Assembly (NCBI GenBank): GCA_020161965.1 | Contig: JAIUNH010000194.1 | Location: 1-7,239, forward strand | Length of the DNA: 7,239 bases | Source of the DNA: Pseudomonadota bacterium | GTDB lineage: Bacteria; Pseudomonadota; Alphaproteobacteria; CACIAM-22H2 | Reading direction: 5' to 3' | Shown here: piece by piece, positions 4,377 to 7,239 of the stretch | Layout of the letters: every line of letters starts with the position of its first letter | How positions within the stretch are numbered: position 1 is the stretch's first letter | Translations under genes and position numbers: made by a program | Notes under the pieces: model-generated | Database searches by the model: none | What the model saw: the letters and a program-made list of their open reading frames with translations, nothing else | What the model was told of the DNA's origin: nothing

Positions 4377-6700
4377 TGGCTCGCCTTCGCCGCGTCGATC
4401 GCGGTCAACACGCGCTCGGGGGTGGCCGGGGCAACCAGCAGCGGATAGGCGCCGGGGACGGCGGCCGCACACGCATCCTGCAACGCGAGGAACGGTGCTG
4501 CGGCGAGTGTGAGCGGCGGCTCGCCGACGGCCTTGGATTTATGCACCGTCTCCTCGACGTTTTCGGCGGGCGCCCACAGTCGCGCACGAAACTGTGTCGG
4601 CATATCGCGCGCGATCGGGATTTTATAGGTCGAGGGCGCATGGGTGCGCAGGCGGCCGGTCTTGTCGAACCAGATTTCTTCGCTGGTCACCCAGCCCATG
4701 CCTTGGATGAAGGCGCCTTCCACCTGACCCAGATCGACGGCCGGGTTCAGCGAGCGGCCGGTGTCGTGCAGAATTTCGGCGCGGTCGATCTTGTATTCGC
4801 CGGTCAGCGTGTCGATCGTCGCTTCGCAATAGGCGGCCCCGTAGGCGAAATAGAAGAACGGGCGGCCCCAGGCCTTGGCGCGATCCCAATGGATCTTCGG
4901 CGTGGAATAGAAGCCGGTCGCCGATAGCGATACGCGCGCGTTATAGGCGCGCCAAACGACTTCCTCGAATTTCATCGATTTGCCGGCGGCGCCGACCATG
5001 CCGTTGGCGAAGGTCACGCCCGTTTCCGACACGCCGTAGAGCCCGGCGACGAATTGCGCAAGGCGCTGCTTGATCTCGGCCGCCGCGCGCTTGGCGGCTT
5101 GGCCGTTGAGGTCGGAGCCCGCCGATGCCGCCGTCGCCGATGTGTTCGGCACTTTGCCGGTATCGGTCGCGGTGATGCGCACGCGTTCCAGCGCCACGCC
5201 GAATTCATGGGCGACGATCTGCGCAATTTTGATGTGCAGACCCTGGCCCATTTCGGTGCCGCCATGGTTCAGCGAAATCGAGCCGTCGTTATAGACATGC
5301 ACCAACGCCCCGGCCTGGTTGAACTGGATCGCGGTGAAGGAAATCCCGAACTGGATGGCGCAGAGCGCCATGCCCTTTTTCAGGATCGGGTTCGCGGCGT
5401 TGAACGCGTCGATCGCTTTGCGCCGCGCCGTGTAATCAACTTCCTTCGCCAGATCGGCGACGATCTTGTCGGCGACGAAATCTTCGACCGTTTGGCCGAA
5501 ATGCGTCTGCGCACGGGGTGCAGGCCCATAGAAATTCCGCTGCCGTACGGTCAAAGGATCGAGGCCGCGATGCCGCGCCACGCGGTCGATAATGTGTTCG
5601 GCCGCCAGGATGCCTTGCGGGCCGCCGAAGCCGCGAAACGCCGTGTTCGACTGCGTGTGCGTCTTGCACGGATAGCCCGTCGCGCGCACGGCGGGGATGA
5701 AATAAGTGTTGGTCGTGTGGAACAGCGCGCGATCCACGATCGACGTCGACAGATCCGCGACATGGCCCGCGCGCGCCGCGTATTCGATATCGAGGGCGAG
5801 CAGATTGCCGTCGTCGTCGAAGCCGACCTCGTAGCGCACGCGGAAATCGTGGCGCTTGCCCGAGATCATGAAATCGTCGTCGCGATCGACGCGATATTTG
5901 ACCGCGTGGCCGGTGCGCCGCGCCAACAGCGACGCGATGCAGGCGAAAATCGCGGGTTGGGTTTCCTTGCCGCCGAACCCGCCGCCCATGCGGCGCATTT
6001 CGACGTTCACTTGGTTGGCGGACAGGTTCAAACAGCCCGCGACCATTTTCTGCACCTCGCTGGGGTGCTGCGAAGACGACAACACGCGCATCTGCCCGTC
6101 TTCGAGCGGATAGGCGAGGGCGATATGCCCTTCGAGATAGAAATGGTCCTGCGCGCCGTTCGCGAACTCGCCCTTCAGGCGATGCGGTGCCTTGGCCAGC
6201 GCTGCGGCCACGTCGCCGCGTTCCATCTTGTAGGGCGGCGCGACGTAAGCCTTCTGCGCCATCGCGTCGTCGATGGTCAGGATCGCCGGCAGATCTTCGT
6301 AGACGATCTTCGCCTTCTTCGCCGCCGCGCGCGCCTGTTTCACAGTCTCCGCCGCGATGGCGACGATGGGCTGGCCGATATATTCGACCACGCCGTTCGC
6401 CAAAATCGGCTCGTTCGGGAAGATCGGGCCGACATCGTTGCGGCCGGGAATGTCTTGCCACGATATCGCCGCGTGGACACCCGGCGAGATCAGCACATCG
6501 GTCAGATCGATCGAGACGATCTTGGCATGCGCCTTGGGCGACAACAGGCAATAGGTTTCGAGCCCGGTTTTGGGCATCGGCACGTCGTCGACATAGACGG
6601 CCTCGCCAGCGACATGCAGGGCGGCGCTGTCGTGTTTCGCCGATTTGCCGATCGGATCGAAGGTTGGTTCGGCGATTGCGGGGGCGTAACGCTCAGCCAT
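4373..6700 (-). CDS. xdhB: Xanthine dehydrogenase, molybdopterin-binding subunit XdhB
   Basis: At 775 residues this matches R. capsulatus XdhB (about 777). It carries the molybdenum active site that hydroxylates hypoxanthine and xanthine to urate. Aligned by motif to bovine enzyme numbering, I see Gln767 as Q211, Glu802 as E246 (MGGGFGGKE), Arg880 as R324 (DRALFH), Phe914 in NTAFRGFGGPQG (352-363), the Phe1009-Thr1010 pair as F455-T456, the cofactor loop GGTEMGQGLH (480-489), PNTSATAASAGSDLNG (518-533) and the catalytic base Glu1261 as E727 (KAVGEPPL). Glu802 and Arg880 favour purine over aldehyde substrates. The start overlaps the end of xdhA by 8 bases and no strong Shine-Dalgarno is visible, so translational coupling is likely. 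No frameshift or truncation is evident. Confidence 0.97.
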   Translation of the reverse strand: MAERYAPAIAEPTFDPIGKSAKHDSAALHVAGEAVYVDDVPMPKTGLETYCLLSPKAHAKIVSIDLTDVLISPGVHAAISWQDIPGRNDVGPIFPNEPILANGVVEYIGQPIVAIAAETVKQARAAAKKAKIVYEDLPAILTIDDAMAQKAYVAPPYKMERGDVAAALAKAPHRLKGEFANGAQDHFYLEGHIALAYPLEDGQMRVLSSSQHPSEVQKMVAGCLNLSANQVNVEMRRMGGGFGGKETQPAIFACIASLLARRTGHAVKYRVDRDDDFMISGKRHDFRVRYEVGFDDDGNLLALDIEYAARAGHVADLSTSIVDRALFHTTNTYFIPAVRATGYPCKTHTQSNTAFRGFGGPQGILAAEHIIDRVARHRGLDPLTVRQRNFYGPAPRAQTHFGQTVEDFVADKIVADLAKEVDYTARRKAIDAFNAANPILKKGMALCAIQFGISFTAIQFNQAGALVHVYNDGSISLNHGGTEMGQGLHIKIAQIVAHEFGVALERVRITATDTGKVPNTSATAASAGSDLNGQAAKRAAAEIKQRLAQFVAGLYGVSETGVTFANGMVGAAGKSMKFEEVVWRAYNARVSLSATGFYSTPKIHWDRAKAWGRPFFYFAYGAAYCEATIDTLTGEYKIDRAEILHDTGRSLNPAVDLGQVEGAFIQGMGWVTSEEIWFDKTGRLRTHAPSTYKIPIARDMPTQFRARLWAPAENVEETVHKSKAVGEPPLTLAAAPFLALQDACAAAVPGAYPLLVAPATPERVLTAIDAAKASQ

Positions 6701-7239
6701 AGCGCACCACCCGCGTGGCGGCCGTGCCGGCGGTTTCGTGCCAGAAACGCGCGATCAAATTCGCCGCGACCTTCGATCGATACGAAGCCGAGGCGCGCAT
6801 GTCGTCGAGCGGTGCGAAATCTTGTACTAGCGCCGCACCCGCACTTTGCGCGGCTTCCAGCGTCCATTTCTTACCGATCAGCGCGGCTTCGGCATGTGAT
6901 GCCCGCTTCGGAATCGCCGCCATGCCGCCATAGGCGAGGCGCGCCGCTTTGACCGTGTCGCCGTCGAGATCGAGGGCGAACACACCGCAGACGGCGGAGA
7001 TATCGTCATCGAACCGCTTGGAGATCTTGTAGGCCGCGAGCTTCGTGTTTGCGCGGGGCAGGGGGACGCGCACGCCCGCGACGATCTCGCCCGGCCCCAA
7101 CGCGGTCTTGCGATAATCAAGGAAGAAATCGGCGAGCTTCAGCGTGCGCGTGCCTTTGGGGCCGAACAAATCGATCTCGGCTTCCAACGCCAGGAACATC
7201 GGTGGCGAATCGCCGATGGGCGAGGCGTTGGCGATGTTG
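6693..7239 (-). CDS. xdhA: Xanthine dehydrogenase, FAD/iron-sulfur subunit XdhA, C-terminal part
   Basis: The frame is open to the right edge and ends with TGA at 6695-6693; 181 codons are visible. It starts within NIANASPIGDSPP, a conserved segment of the FAD-binding domain, continues through LGPGEIVAGVRVPLP and ends in the CO-dehydrogenase-flavoprotein C-terminal domain (KISKRFDDDISAVCGVFAL, AYGGMAAIPKRA, and an LIARFW helix). This subunit takes electrons from the molybdenum site through two 2Fe-2S clusters to FAD and NAD+. The iron-sulfur domains and start, with any operon promoter, lie beyond the window. It overlaps xdhB by 8 bases. Confidence 0.95.
   Translation of the reverse strand, partial: NIANASPIGDSPPMFLALEAEIDLFGPKGTRTLKLADFFLDYRKTALGPGEIVAGVRVPLPRANTKLAAYKISKRFDDDISAVCGVFALDLDGDTVKAARLAYGGMAAIPKRASHAEAALIGKKWTLEAAQSAGAALVQDFAPLDDMRASASYRSKVAANLIARFWHETAGTAATRVVRYG

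Noticed and set aside
5054..6952. 632-codon open frame on the plus strand opposite xdhB and xdhA
   Set aside because: It is antisense to well-supported xdhB. The translation is rich in Arg, Asp and His with no domain, as expected from the complement of GC-rich coding sequence.

Overview
The window is GC-rich, tightly packed bacterial DNA with strongly GC-biased third codon positions. Gene content and protein style (xdhA-xdhB-xdhC order, an AraC_N/YqhC-type regulator beside an SDR, a very short-spaced AraC promoter) suggest an alphaproteobacterium, perhaps Rhodospirillales-like. This is inference only: no rRNA or other taxonomic marker is present. I see no mobile element, CRISPR array, tRNA or rRNA.

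Layout, left to right. (1) 1-340, minus: the N-terminal part of a MraY/WecA-family (glycosyltransferase 4) lipid-carrier sugar-phosphate transferase, running off the left edge. (2) 341-526: a divergent control region with a sigma-54-like -24/-12 element facing right, a 6-bp inverted repeat, and a doubtful 24-codon ORF facing left. (3) 527-1297, plus: an NitT/TauT-type ABC permease without its ATPase or binding protein nearby, then a GC-rich hairpin. (4) 1378-1725, plus: a YoaB-like RidA-superfamily protein closed by a strong intrinsic terminator. (5) 1794-2549, minus: a classical SDR oxidoreductase. (6) 2683-3573, plus: an AraC/YqhC-like regulator diverging from the SDR gene and probably controlling it; its own promoter is placed so that the mRNA could be leaderless. 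(7) 3570-7239, minus: the 3' part of a xanthine dehydrogenase operon, xdhA (partial) - xdhB - xdhC, with overlapping start and stop codons at both junctions. The AraC and xdhC genes converge and their stop codons overlap.

Functionally there are three units. The best defined is purine catabolism: XdhA (FAD/Fe-S subunit) and XdhB (molybdopterin subunit) form xanthine dehydrogenase, and XdhC delivers the sulfurated molybdenum cofactor. XdhB keeps the residues that distinguish xanthine dehydrogenases from aldehyde oxidases. The permease-RidA pair may belong to uptake and metabolism of a nitrogen or sulfur compound, and the sigma-54-like promoter would fit nitrogen control, but the substrate cannot be read from sequence. 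The SDR-AraC pair looks like a self-contained reductase plus regulator module. I found no clearly undescribed system; the most interesting points are regulatory.
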